Shown: positions 46,186 through 59,800 of the stretch, piece after piece
Layout of the letters: each line of letters opens with the position of its first letter
Position numbering within the stretch: the first letter of the stretch is position 1
Source of the DNA: Progne subis subis
Taxonomy: Eukaryota > Chordata > Aves > Passeriformes > Hirundinidae
Assembly: GCA_022316685.1 (NCBI GenBank)
Contig: JAKJHU010000140.1
Coordinates: forward strand, 496,001-560,000
Reading direction: 5' to 3'
DNA length: 64,000 nt
Notes under the pieces: generated by a model
What the model was told of the DNA's origin: nothing
The model's input: the letters and a program-made list of their open reading frames with translations, nothing else
Database searches by the model: none
Made by a program: the position numbers and the translations under genes

Positions 46186-47366
46186 TGGGAAGGGTGGAAC
46201 TCATCATGTGGCTTGCCTGCTTCATCCTATCTAATCTGTCAGTGGATCAATCAATGTGAAATTCTACCCCCAAGGAATAATGCAATAGCTATTTTCTGTG
46301 TATTCCCTAACTGGAATGCTGCTTCATAGTCCTAAAGGTTGTGCTGTCTAAATCGATTAGCAGAGGCCAAGATAAAAGCAGACTTGCTGCTTATCTATCA
46401 GATGATGCAGAGAGGCATCGAGGGGTGAAATGTCTCATTCTGTGTTGAGTGCAAAGCTTAAATGTGAGCTTGGTCCGTGTCCCAGCACTTCAGGCACAAA
46501 AGCAGTGTCCTGATAGCTCTCCTTCAGTTTTCTCTAGGCAAAATCATGAGTTGCTCTGAAAGGCACTTTAATTTTCATGTCAATGCATTTTTTTCCAGAC
46601 AACTGTTGTAGTGTCATTGTTCCTTCCCACCTTCAGTGCTGCAGAGGCAGCTTGGCTTTTGTTACCTGTGTTGTTTGATGCCAGTTAAGAGTGCAAAGCC
46701 TATGCTAGCACTGCGTTGTTGAATTGATTTGCTCTTTTCTCAGGTTAAAATGACCGGGAATTCTCTCCTCACAGCAATAAATTGCCATGTCCCAATGAGG
46801 AGAGGAAGGGAGTTCTGCTCCGTTGCATGGTTTGGGTAACTGTTGATAATTGTGAGTAATCTTGGCAGAATTAAAAGAACAATTTAAATTTCTTTTTTGT
46901 TATTGTTTTGATAATTTTGCACTTTCTCTTTTTTGTATGACTTCAGCATCAGGAGAGAATCACTTTTATGTAGTAGGAGGTGACCGAGGCTTTTATACAC
47001 TTTATGAAACATTGCACAGTTCATTTGGGGAGCTCTGTTGCTGGCTCATCTGTAAAATCCCTGAAATGTGAATGTGAAGTTGCCACTGGAATTAATGCTC
47101 CATCAGGGTGGTTATTCTGGCAAGCTCCAGGCATGGATGCAAATAAATGAGATTTCCATTTTATAAGATGAATCTTTCTGTCTTTTCTTGCTGTGTTGCC
47201 TTGAAAAAGAACCTCACACACTGCTGCAAGCCTGACAGTTGCTGATGCAGTGATTTTTTTTTCCCCTTTCCTTACTAAGGGAAGTAATCTGCATTTGCAG
47301 ATCATTTTATGACCTTTTCTTTCATATGTGGGTCAAGGACAGTAAAGACAGTTCCGGTCTAAACAG

Positions 47367-47483
47367 GTTTTTGTTTTTGTTTTGGTGGTGGTGGTTGGTG
47401 TTTTTTTGTTTGGTTTTTTTTGTGTGGTTTTTTTTGTTGTTTTTTTTTTTTTTTGGGGGGGGGGGTTTTTTTTTTTTTTTGGT
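47367..47483. repeat. T/G low-complexity tract with an 11-G run
   Basis: Runs of T broken by single or paired G, (GGT)n near 47384, and 11 G at 47455-47465. Antisense Lys/Pro/Gln-rich frames here are compositional. Confidence 0.9.
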
Positions 47484-47946
47484 AGATTTGTGAATCCTTA
47501 CTTGGACTATGAAGGTTTTCAGTGAGCACTGAATGGACCATACTAATTACAGCATTAGTGGGCAAGGCAGTAATTTAAACTGCCTTCCATGGAGCTGTTA
47601 TTGTAATCTAGAGCAGGACACAGGTGTTAGATATGAAATGCACAGTGTTTGTATTTTTCATATTTTTCAGTTTTGTTTATAGTAAATTTTCTTCTTTCCA
47701 TTTTAACATCTGTCATTTGCCCCAGCCTCCTTGTCCTGCTCTGCCTTTGTAACCTTTCTTATTGAAGAGGAGACAGAATGTATATAATCATATATATTAT
47801 TTTTTGTTTTGTTTTAGTTCAGGTTCAGTGGATGCACAGAAAGCCCAGTTTCTTGGCTGTTGTGCGTGGTTTTTGGGGTTGTGGGGTTTTTTTTGTTTGG
47901 TTTGATTGTTTTGGAGGTTTTTTTTACTGATGAACCACCCAGGCTT

Positions 47947-47984
47947 TGTTGCCTGTAATCAAACCTGTTGCCTGTAATCAAACT
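47947..47984. repeat. Two-copy tandem repeat, 19-bp unit
   Basis: TGTTGCCTGTAATCAAACC is followed immediately by a second copy differing only at its last base. Confidence 0.9.
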
Positions 47985-50328
47985 GCCTGAATTTCTCTCT
48001 GGCCTCCAGATCATGGGAGGTACCTTGGCATACCTGCAGTCATTTACTAATATCTGCCCTCATTTATTCTTGCACCTATGCATTGCAGTCAACTTGGGGA
48101 GCTCCACTTGTGGACCAGGCTGGAGGCTGCTTAAACCAGACCTAGACTGTCAGGCTTCTAACCTAGTTTTTCCCAAGCTGGTGTTCAAGTTCTGGCTTGT
48201 GGAATCCCTCAGCATAGGTGCTGAAAGCTTTCTTTTTCCAGGAAGGTGAGGTGTGCTGAGAAGCTGGGAGGATCGCCTAGCCATGAATATATCTGAGAAG
48301 TGTACTGTAGGGTCTCTCATTTCTGAGTACCCTGAAGAGGTACATGGCCAGGGTGTGTCAATATAAGCTTTCCATGCCTTTTTCATCCTGTCTCTGCCTG
48401 GATTATATGTTCTTTGGTGTCAAGGTCTCTTATTGGAAATTCACACAATATTTAGAGCAGTATTGTCTTGGATTATGCTGGGCTATTCTGTAATATAAAT
48501 TAAAATTATCTCATTATGTAAGCAAGATACTGAATAGCTTGTCTAAATGAGCTAAGACAGTAGGTGCAACAGTGCCAGTTTTATTCTCTTTGAACAGGTG
48601 CATCCCCATGAGGAAATAAAAAGTAGGTAGGTAGGGACCAAGTGAGAAACAGTGAGCAACAACAGACTGTGACTCAGAAGCAATTTAACCATAATAATCC
48701 CCACAGCACTAAAGGTTCTTTTCCCCAGAAATGCACAATATGCTGTTCTCTGCCATAAAGCTGTTGTCAACTGACATCATTGTGTTAGTGTAAGACTTGC
48801 TGTTATCCACAAGATGCACAGTTAGCAGAGCACTTCCAGTGCTGGCTTCTAATTACTACTAATGTTCTCCCAATTGTTGAAAAACAATATATTAAAGATA
48901 TTTCCTGCTTGATATTTTTTTCCTGATGGCTGGTGTGCTTATGGTTGTGTTAAAAATAATGCTTCTAATATCACTCCAAGTACTACCAAGCCAGCATTTG
49001 ATTTATTTAGGAGAACACAGAATGACCATTTACCAAATGCCTCTCTTGAGTACCTGTTGTAGATGCTTTGTCTTTTTATTATTTTTTTTCAGAGTAGCAG
49101 TGTGGAAATTTATGGCTTTTATTTTTTGTTTATCGTGACCCTCTCAGAGTCTGTGTGTTTTCCCATTGACTTTATGGCAGCCAAGTGCTTTTTATCCTGT
49201 ATGTCTCTTGGAGAAATCAGATTAATGATGCATCACTAGCCAGAGAGAGCTTTTGCTAAAAGCACACAAAGGCAGTAATTTACCTTGTGATTTATAAAAT
49301 GCAGATTTTCCCCCCTCCTATTAAAAAAGGAAACTGTTGAGGTGAAGGGAAGTGAACAGAGAATTGGTGCTCAAGTCTCAAGTACTATCTCTGCAATGCG
49401 AGAGGGACATTACAGTACCATTAATGAGATTCTCCCATTTTCCCTTGGAGATGTGATATCAAATTTAGAAATAGAGTTTGAACAATTTTTCACAGAACAT
49501 CTTACTCTTCTGCTCACAGAATAGCTACAAACCCTTATTGTTTAATAGCTAGCTTCACTTTTAACTGGTAGGGTTTCATAGAGGTAAGATAATAGCTCTG
49601 AAAAGGTAAGACTTTTTCTAGACACTGTTTAATTTACCGTAATTATATTAAGTGCTAAATTGAAAGAGGCTCTTCTAGTTAACATGAAGTTAATGAATAG
49701 TTTTGTGTTATTACCATAGCCATGATGGGGGCAGGAAGAACTGATTTAAGTTTTGCTCGAGACAGAAAGAAAAAAACCCCGCCATAGTGTGGTCCTTAAT
49801 AATATATTTTCCCCTCTGTATCGCTGACTCACAGGTTTTGCTAGAAGAGTTTTCTGCACTTGGTGCCTCAGGGATGCAGCAGTTTAGGAAAGGAATCAGT
49901 CGGCACTCCAAGTGAAAATGACTGTGGAAATAGAGTGAAGTACCAGATTGCATCCCCCAGCCTAGCCTGGAGCTACATAGGCAGGGGCACACACAGCAAA
50001 TGCCATTGCAGCTCTGAAGGCACTGCGGTGTAGCATGGCTCCCCGGAGGCTCTGCTCCCTCCATGCATTGCCCACACTGCAGAGCAAGCCGTGGTTTGCT
50101 GCTCTTTTCTGCTTGGAGCAAGTTGCAACATCTCAAGTCCCCGGGCAGGTTGAGTGGGTGCACCGCAGCTCTCTGTGCCATCCACCAGCCCCCGCCTCTG
50201 CTGCTCTCCCCGTGTCAGAGCTGTGGCAGCTTGTGCTGTTGCTTCCCTCCATTGCCCTTGTCTGAGAGCCTGAGCAAATCACAGGGTGTGCAGAGTTGTA
50301 TACCCCATGTAAAAACACACCAGCTCAC

Positions 50329-50567
50329 TGTTAGGAGAATTAATCCACGAACACCAGAGGTTTATGTCCAAAAAGGAGACAGAGGAGTCCTTTTACTTTA
50401 TTCAAATAAAGGGAGAGGCCATGGGGCATTTCCCCTGGGGTCTCTCAAATTTTTGGAGGACGCAGCCTCCTTTTTATCCTAATTTCCCAGCCACATTTCC
50501 CTCTCTCTTTCCCCATTGGCTGAGGTACTTGAGAGGTACAGGCTTCCCGAAATGCCTAAGACCTAAG
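50329..50567 (-). mobile_element. Antisense ERVK-like LTR
   Basis: It begins TGTTAGGAGAATTAATCC and carries, read on the minus strand, AATAAA (plus-strand TTTATT at 50397-50402) and a TATA-like GGATAAAAAGG near 50470. On the plus strand a C/T-rich part and CCCATTGGCTG (an inverted CCAAT) follow. Right after it comes ATTCCCCTTTTAA, which resembles the inverted polypurine tract next to the 3' LTR of the provirus at 8564. This suggests a 3' LTR joined to a remnant of internal sequence. The right LTR end lacks a clear CA and no target duplication was found. Confidence 0.6.
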
Positions 50568-50840
50568 ATTCCCCTTTTAATGTATAACCACCCCTAATTT
50601 TTAATTCTTATGGGATTTAAGGAGTTTTCCCCATTGTTATTTTCATCTTTCGATATCCAGTTTCATTTATAAACAAACCTATAGTTTGTTTGTGAAGGCA
50701 AATCTATATATTTTTTTTTTTTCCATTCATCAATCAGTAGAATCCTTCCCATTGTTTCTTATCTCTCAGTGCTAGTTTCATCTACTAGCAGACCCAGGGC
50801 TTGTTTGTAAAGACATATCTAGTCATTCCTCTCATCACTG
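50568..50840 (-). repeat. Diverged tandem duplication beside the LTR
   Basis: Two related segments of about 100-120 bp, roughly 50627-50742 and 50744-50840, share CCATTGTT, AGTTTCAT, a GTTTGT box and AATCTAT/ATATCTA in the same order. They lie where the 3' end of an antisense retroviral body would be, so they may belong to its 3' non-coding part. They are not protein coding. Confidence 0.55.
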
Positions 50841-53800
50841 TCTTGGCATATTTCATGCAAATGAGAATGGCATCTTTTATACCGCTTTTAACATGGAGCT
50901 GGTGTAAGCATACCCTGACTTTCCATGTGGGTAAAAGTGTTTTATCTCGGGCATGATTTCATTGTCTCTTTGGAAGTTGAAGCTGTTAAGGGGAAAACCA
51001 AAGCATGTTTCCTTCTTTATTCACCTCTGTACCCTGGGGTCCAAGACACCACTTCTGTGCAGTGTTTCTCCCACACTGCCTTCTCTTGCTGTCCTGCTAG
51101 GACTGCTGCCAAGTTGATCTACAGGGACTTGTCCCATACAAGCATTTGTCTCCTGGGAGTTGCACTCATGCTGTGCTCTTACCTCTCAAAGTCTGTCAAG
51201 AATGCATGTGATTGTACTTGACACTTGCGATCTGGGCTAGATGTGAACCCCTGGGGAAAGGCAGTGCGGGAATTATTTAATCTCTTGAGCATTCCAGGCC
51301 CCTGTATAAAAAGCATTAAGCAATATGGGGCTTTTTCTTGCTTTAAGAGAAGGTCTGTGTCAGCCTTGCTTGAACTGGCAGAAAGCTGAATATTTTGAGC
51401 GCTAAACTTCATACCATTGTTCCAAATTCATTGGAGTGCAATTATGGGGGACCAATGTAAGCAGTATTTACTGCCAGGTGCACCAGAAATATTCCTGATA
51501 AACCTTCTGTTTTCTTCCCTGCTCTCCTTCCTTCCCTTCTCCCGTAATTTGGTTCTTCTGGATTGAGACAGGTTGAGGCAATGCAAGTAGGATAATTCTC
51601 TGGTTAGGGCATTTGGCTTTGAAATCAGGAAGATCAGTGTAGTTCTTTCTTCCATCAGAGGCCTCCTGTGGCTGTGGGGAGATTGCTTGCACCTCTGTGC
51701 CTCTCTCTGCACTGGAAAAATAACAAAGTAAGTTTTGCGGTTGGTTTTATTTATTTTCCTGTGTTGGCCTACAGGGCTCTGTTATGAGGGCAGGGAGAGG
51801 GTCTGATCTCTTCTTGGGGTTATTTGGCGTTGTCTGCTGGCCCAGTTCCACCCTGAGTATATCTGTTTACTCCCTGGATGAAGTTACTAGGGAAGTCTTC
51901 AGGTACATCTTTTTTCTTTCTTTTTTTATTCACTACTATTCTTTTGTCATGCTCTCTCTTTTCACTAAACATCAAAATTAAATGGTGAGTTAAGTAGTGT
52001 AGCTTTTAATAATGTGTAGAAAATGAGCAGAGCTGCACACATAGATGGTGCCCGTAGGAAGCCTGGAATTATCCCGTAGTGTTTTTAATGGGCAGTCCTA
52101 CTGCGCTGTGAGCTGTTGGCTCAGTGAGGCTGTCTTGGATGAGCTGCAGATTAGACTCCCAGTACTGTAAATATCTGTGCCATTTAGCTTTGAGTACCAG
52201 GAAATGAAACGGCATGAGAAATAATAAAAAGGTTTATTTTACTGAAGTCAGTAAAACAGTATTTTCTTCAGGCTGATTTGGAAGTGGACCTTAGAAGAGT
52301 TAAGTGGAGAAGAAATGCAGTGTTTTGGGGCTGGAAATGTTTAACATTTAACATCTGGCTGCTCTGCTGCTTGATTACAACTCAGTGAGGTGCAGGGCTC
52401 AGGCATCTGGAGAAAGCTGGCATGGTGATCTCCTAAGGTGCTTATCTGGTGAGAAACTGGGCTCAGGTAGGAACATTGGAGTTTGCTTTCTGGACAATGC
52501 AGCTTGTTTTTGCATCTTGGATTTTAAAGCCAGCTGTATCAGTCCTGTTGATCTCATTTGACTTTGCATCTGCAAGGATTTTAGCCTGAGATTCTTACAT
52601 CTGGTAATTTCTGGTAGAACTACTGTGTTTTCCTTAAGCAGGTAGTGCATTTTAATTATTGGTGGTGATTCTTTTGTCCTCCTCAGAAATGTGTGTAAAT
52701 GGTAGTTTTCTTTACAGTAAAAGATATGTGCTTTCTCTCTAATCTGGCATTTTTCTACCTTCCTTTTTCTGACATCTTTTCCCTCTAAGTGATTGCAGGC
52801 TGTGATCAGGTGATCCTGTAAATGTTTTTGATTAGTTAAGGAGGTTGAACATCTTAAGTCTCATTGCAGCTGATTTAAGACTTGGAGACAGCCGTATGTT
52901 TTTTTGTTGGGTCCTTTCCAATTTTTCATGCTGCCGTATTTCAGGTAAGGATGAAGATTTCATGTGTTATATCAGCAGTGATCTTGCAAAGACAGTAGTA
53001 AGGCTGAATTCTGACTCTTACTCTTTTTGTTCCTTTCCCCCTTGTTTATGCTTCCAGGAATTGAGCAAGCCCTGTTCACCCACAGTATTGCACTTGGCAT
53101 TCAGACTCTGTTAGTTATCTATAATTCTTTATAAATCAGAGCTGTTTTGGAAAGCTAAGGTTTGTGTCTGGACAGGGAGGAGGAGGCGTTTTGGACTGGT
53201 ATGTCGCAACACGGTTATTTATCATGAATTCTGCTCTCTGCACTTCAATAATCTGCTGACATTTTGCCAGTAATAAAAAGGTCAAGGAAAAAAGTTGCTT
53301 CCTACAAATCATGGCATCTGATTGTTCTCATTATTAAGCAGAGCATGGTTTCCTTGGAACAAAATTTCAGCCATCCCCAGCTTTGTAAACGATGAATTAC
53401 CAGCTAGTACAAATGCATAAAAATGAAAAAGCAGCTTTCTTTTGATGTTGCTGGTCCCTATTCCAATGATTTGTCCTTTCCTGAAGCAGAGTATGGGGAA
53501 GATGCAAGAAAGAACTTTCCCTTGGATGTTAAATACACTAGCAGAAAGAAATTATGAGAAGTTGATACTTGAAAAATGAGACATTAAGCTGATTTAAAAG
53601 TCTGAAATAATCTCTATAGTCTAGGGTTCACAAAATATTACATATTTTTCATTTTTTAGGAATGACTTTCCATGTCATCTGTTAAGAATGCTCTATTATG
53701 TCCAAAGCACACAAAGCACAGCAATTCAGTTAAACACAACATTTAATTTTTTTTTTTCCCCTAAAAACTTCTGTATTCATTTTTGTCTCTGAGGTGCCTT

Positions 53801-56800
53801 AGCTTGAAACTACAGTGCTATTTTTTCTTATAACCCCAAGTGGTGCTTTCTGATACGGAGATCACTCTGTTGGAGGCAGGGCTCTGGCTTAAATATAACA
53901 GTAGTGGTTGGGCAGTGGATAAGCATCGGCAGTCAGGTTGGAGATGCTTGGACACCATACATGATGGGGAGCTTGGGTGGGTATGAGGGAGCTCAGAGGG
54001 AAAAGGTTACTGTTTGTGGGGGCAGGCTGATGAGTGTTAGTGCTGTCAATTAGGATAGTTTGTTAGTTTGCGCAAGAAGCAGCAGAGATAGTGTATTTTC
54101 AGAAAATGAACAAAAGTGTCTTGCAAAGGAGTGCTAGCTTGTTTCTCTTGCAGCAGGGTGTTTGCTGCTACCTTTCCCTGAAGCATCTCTGTAGAGACCT
54201 AAGAATGCACATCTAAAAAAGCTGAATTATGACAATTATATGGCCATGGTGGACAGAGGAATGTGTACTGCAGTTCTTACTGTCAAATTCAAAAGTAATT
54301 TGACTGTAAATCCTTTCAAAGAAGGGAGCGTAGAAAGGTGTGTATTGGGGGATACAGCTTTTGTAGTCTCCGGCAGATAGAATCAGTTTGTTTAGGTTTT
54401 TACAGTGTCGTTACATGAAAGTCCAGTAAGCAGAAGCTGCGTATTTATCTACTCAGGAATTCAACATTGCTATTAATTGGTGTTGGAAACAAGCCAAATC
54501 CACTTGAAATAGATTTATTTCAAAAAAATGATGGTTTGCCATTTGAGTTACTTCAGCCAAAGCATTCCTGGGCAACTTGGTGTGTTTTACTTTTTTTACA
54601 GAGCATTATATATGCTGGTCCTGGCCATGGTCGATGAGTTGTACAATGCTGAAATGTGCTGAAGCTGGAGCAACCCACTAGCTGTGAGGGGGCTAAGGGT
54701 GCATTCCCAGCTTCCTGCTGTCCCAAGGAATATAGGGAATCACATTCATGCCTCCTCTTCTAGTCTTTCCTATTTAAATCTTTTAAAAGGTTGTGCAGGA
54801 TAACATAGTGTGTTTCCGTACTTGCTTTGTATCAAATAGACATGCTGCTCCTTTTCACCCTAAGCAGACTTCAGAGGAAGCCCCTAAAGATTTGCGTTTA
54901 GGACAAAAAGTACAAAATCTTGAGCTCTGCCTTTCAAGTAACTTTCTTAGGATGGCTTACATCTGGAGGTCATTCTTTCCTCTCTATGCTCATTTCTACT
55001 ATAGGAAAGGATGCAGAAGGTTTTTCCCTTGTGAAAGCATCTGGCACTGCTCTGTTTGGGTTTGTGTGCGCGCCCTGCTGCTCTCTGGAGTGTGTCTCTC
55101 ACAGAATACAGTCATTTCCGCTCCTAAATTCTTTATTTAATCAGTACTGGCAGGCTGAGAGATAAAGGTGGAAACTTTGAATGAGACTGAAGAAACTGGT
55201 CCTAATTTTTGGAAGGTTTGAGTTGAACTGGAAGGGAGCAGGTGGGCAGGATGCACTGGGGCAAACACACAGTATAATGTGTGCATGCAACAGTCACATT
55301 TTCCTTACAATTCTATTGGATTGATGTTACATTTCTCATTAAGCAGACACCAGTGGTACCCTGGGAATTTCTGTGGCTTGTCTCCACCTGACTTAAAACT
55401 GGACTTAATGAGCAGCTTCTGGAAAGGGAGGGGAAAAAGTACTTCGTGCCTGCCACTGTTTCCTTTCACAGTTCATTTACTGGGCCTTTTCTTGATATAT
55501 TCAATAGCTCTTCATAGACTTTGGAAAGATTGTTTACAAAAGAAATTTAACAGGTTGTGTTTTTTCATAAATGTAGTTCAAGGAAATGTCTCCCACTGTT
55601 ATTTACAAACTAATATGAAATTAGGCGTTTTTTTGCAGCTATCAGAGCCTATGTCAATGGCCATAGAACACAAAGAGGGAGCCAAGGAAAGAAAGGCAGA
55701 GTAATACCACAGCATTTGAAACACTATTTTGTTTTCATTCAGATACTTTTATCTAATGGTGGGTTTTTTTTTTTCCTTTTTGTGAGTTGATGTGTTGTGT
55801 CAGTGGTTGAAGCTGCCAGTGTAGATGTCTGTCCCAGGAAAAAGATACCAGTTGACATAGAATACATTCTAGGGGCTGCTGGGTAAAATTATGTTAAGAA
55901 ATGATCCAGCAACTCTCCTCATTAGTAGTAATGAAATCCAGATTAAAAATTGCAGCCCCAGTTAAATCAAGGTTTAATTAGTCTTCCAGCATGCCCAGAA
56001 CCTTTGCTTTATTTCCACACCTATCTTCCAGCAGCTTTAGGCACCCCACTCAGGCAGACACGTTGGTTCATTTTGTTTGCTGCAGTCCTTCCCAGGAGAA
56101 GTGATCTAAATACTTTCAAAGACACTGATCGATCATTTCTGGTCTCTCCTTGACTTGCAATGGATTTTTTCTTTTTGATTCTATATATCCATTTAAGTCA
56201 TGATCTGAATCCCACTGAAGCTGTGTTTGTAGTGGGGGACATTGGGGAACGGGCACAGGTGGATGGTGGGAACAAGTAGAAAATCAAGCCCATGGGTTGT
56301 ACTTGTGGCTTGAATATAAAAAGGCATTATCTTCATACACATTTGGGCTGTCATTGCAGTCCAGTTTCTCTGACCCTTGCAGCTGTCATGGAGTGACAGT
56401 GTGATGCAAGGCTGGGACTTGCCATGTTAGTAGGTGCAACCAGGACATGCCCCTTACTAGGTGTTCATGAACTTCCCTGTATTCTACACAACAACTTCTA
56501 GAAGCTCTGGAAGTGTAAAATGATGCAAAATATGTGTAAAAACAGGGCAGAGGACCTTCCCTGACTCTCCCAGGACATGCAGAGCACAGGTACTTTGTGC
56601 TGAAAAAGTTTTCTTCCCTGAAGTTTTATTTGCCAAGCCCCCCAGAATGGTGTATATTCAGCATTGTCCCTTCTGGAGCAAGCAAAACTGGGAGCAGTTC
56701 TATAGCATCTTAAAAAAAAAAAAAAAAAAGCACCAGAGAGATACACACACACAAAATTCCCATCCCTTGATGGATAAATGAAGGCAGCCCCAAGACTGAT

Positions 56801-59800
56801 ATAATTTATATGCTTTCCTTTTTCAGTGCTGTCACTGGGGAAAATAACAGCGTGCCTGCTTGCTGTCCAGAGAGCTGCTGTGCCAAAGCAAATAATTGCA
56901 GCAAGTGGCAAGCAGAGAAGGCACCAAGGTATTTGATGGATGAGTGTTCCTCCCCCAAGCAGAGAGAAACATTTGTGGGAAGCTAGTAATATACTGTGGA
57001 TGAAATGGCCCACTCAGGGTATAAAATTCCCAATCAAGTTGCCCAGGAGAGAGTTGAACAGCTGGTATAAGAGCAGAAATCAGTGTAGATAAATCAGGTT
57101 GGCATCTAAATGACTGTGGGCCCTGGACAGGCCCTGTTATTTCTTTTTTTTCTGGTGCATGAAGTAAGGGAAGATTCTGCTGTGTGATGACTGATGTTCA
57201 TTTCCTCCAGCTTCTTGACTTCCTTTTCCAGCTGCCTCAGTTCAAGAGAAACAAGACGCTTGTCCTGTTTGCAACTGTTGAGATTTGGCATTGGAGTGTC
57301 CTGAAGTCCTTATCCTGTCCAGTCAGGACAAGGTGTTCAGACAGGTCCCAGAGCTGGTGGTGTGGGGCAGTAATAAGCTGGTTGGAGAGCTGCAGCATCG
57401 CTGTGGGTGACTGTTGGCTGCTGAAGAGCTCTCCAGAAGTGGGAGCAGTTCCATCTGGCTGTGAGGGTGGAGGCAGGCTTCTGTGCTATAATTACAAAGG
57501 CTGGTGTTTAATTGCTTCTTCCTGCTTCAGAGGCGTGTGTAAATTAAGAAGGTGCTTTACAATAGCAGCATTTAACTTCTTCCTGTCATCTGCTTTAATT
57601 TTAGTTGATCTGGGCTGGGATTTATCAAGGGAGGCTTCCTGAGCTCTGTAAATCCCTTGAAAGAGTGTGGGCACTGGGTTCCTAATTTTCCTGGAGGTGA
57701 CCCTCTAAGCCAGGATAATCGGGCTCTTCTGCACATCTGTTTGTGCAAGACTACTGTGTAAAATCCAGGGACTAGCTGAGATGATGTGAGAGGAAGCTGG
57801 TCCATCTTCTTTGTATTTCATAAACCGAGGAACATCCTGAGAGGCTCCATGATTGCTGCATGTAAGGGAAGAGGAGTGAGTGCACAGCTGAAGGGATGTG
57901 CCGTTCCATGGGGAATTGAACTGCAGCCCTTTAAGAATTGCTGATGGGAGAATGGGCAAAATAATACCCTATTTTGGGGCTGCTAGCTGTTCCTCCAGCT
58001 TTTTTTTTTTTTCCCAAATTTAAATGAGACAGAGACCAATTCAAGGCTGTAGAGACAGACAGACATATTGCCTAGGTGTTCAAAATTAAAGCTCTAGTGT
58101 GTGGGTATAGTCAAAATAGCTGTGATGATGCTTCTCAGAAAGTACCTTGCTCATCCATTTGTTAGTGATAGTATTAAAGATTCAGGAAAATTTCATCAGT
58201 TTTGGAGATCTCGAGTATGTTAGAAATTGTGAAGCTCAGTTTAAAAATAGGAACTTTAAGGAGAGGGGTTAAGAGGACTTCTTTACTGTTGAACTTTTTA
58301 GGTTCTAGTTCATGTTCCACACACACGTCCAAGCTTTTTTTTTCCCCAGATAGAAAAGGTTGAACTTTTTTCAGATTTTGCTGACAAACACTCTTTCAAA
58401 GCATTCCCCCGAGGTTTAACAGGAAAAAAAAAATACTGTGGAATTGATTACAGAATGTCAAGTCATGTCAGGCCTAGTTGAGACACACAACAAAGCCACT
58501 ATCTCTTTAGTATTCTCGTTTGCGCTCCCAATTAGTGCCAGAGCAAGGCATTTGTTTGAGCATAGAACAAATTATATTGGACTTAACTCCAAGATAATGC
58601 CATGTATGGGTCATAGGCCTGCCCACTGGCGTGTGAGCTGTGTGGATACGTGCAGATAAGAGCAATGGATATAGGTTTGTCCATAGGAAGAGGTCAGGAC
58701 TGGCACACTTACTTGTAACGTGGAGGCAAGGTAGCTGCTTGTGCCAGGTGCTCCTCCCGTGCTGCTCCGTTCCCAGGGGCAGGCAGGGTTTGTAGCTATG
58801 TGCATAAACTGCATCTGGTGCTTGAGCAAGGAACTCAAAGGTACTTTTTATACAGCTCGGTGCTGTGCCTTCCTTCACTGGCTGTAATTGGCAGAATTAT
58901 TCAGGATAACACTCTTGGCAATTGGTGTGGTGTAATTAAAGTCACTGTTAAGTTTTTTAGTATTATGTTTTGTGTACTCTTTGGAGGAGGAAGAGAAAAT
59001 AGGTGAGGAAGTGGTAGCTTTGAAGAAGAGGAGTGGTTGTGCCAATTATCCCGGATGAGTTGTTCAGTGACAGTTAATCCATGTAAATGAAAACAGGTCC
59101 TCTGTGATGCTGTGTCAAGGTCAGGCGTTTGAGCTCCGTTTGAAGAGTGAAAGTTACAGTCTTGCAGATTAGAGCTCCTTAGAAGAAAACATCTCTTGAA
59201 AAAAATTGAAGCAGAGCTTTTCCCACTGTGTCATCCATGTAATCTTCTCTTTTTGATGACAAGAAAAGGATGATGGCAGAGTAGAGTAAAGACCCCCTTA
59301 CATGAATTGTTCCACAACTCAGGGGTGTAACACTGGGTTTGTGAAAGTTGCCACAGAGTATGTCCATATTCATGCCTTTGCATGCAGGCTGCCAGGGGAG
59401 ATCAAGCACTGCATGCACTTGATTTTGCAGAACAGCTGCTGCAAAGATACATTATCCTTTGCCATCCGTGGTGTAAACAGAGCTGAACTGATTTATACCA
59501 CCTGAAGCGTCTGTTCAGTACGCTGCTATGTTTTTAGCAGGTGGAAAATGGTTAGATTCAGAAAGCTGACCGACATGATTTTGTCTGTGTTTTCTCATGT
59601 TGCAGACAGGATTGAGTCAGGACTTAATATGTTGGAGATTGAACAAAATTTGCAACACAGTTCTAGTAGCTGGTAATTTGAGGTATCTGGTTCATCCATA
59701 TGAATCCCTCTATTGTGCAGAACAAGGTCATTTTCCTTTCTGTCTCTGCCTTCTGTTTATTTAACCAGACATTATCTTGTAAACATTTTGTTCGATATCT

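Larger units (their letters stand above)
43261..50328. other. Probable intron or flanking DNA with simple repeats
   Basis: This region lies downstream of the CpG-island donor. No exon with matching splice signals and a convincing frame was found. It contains small tandem duplications (46094-46132, 47947-47984), a 21-base G run and a T/G tract. Confidence 0.5.
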
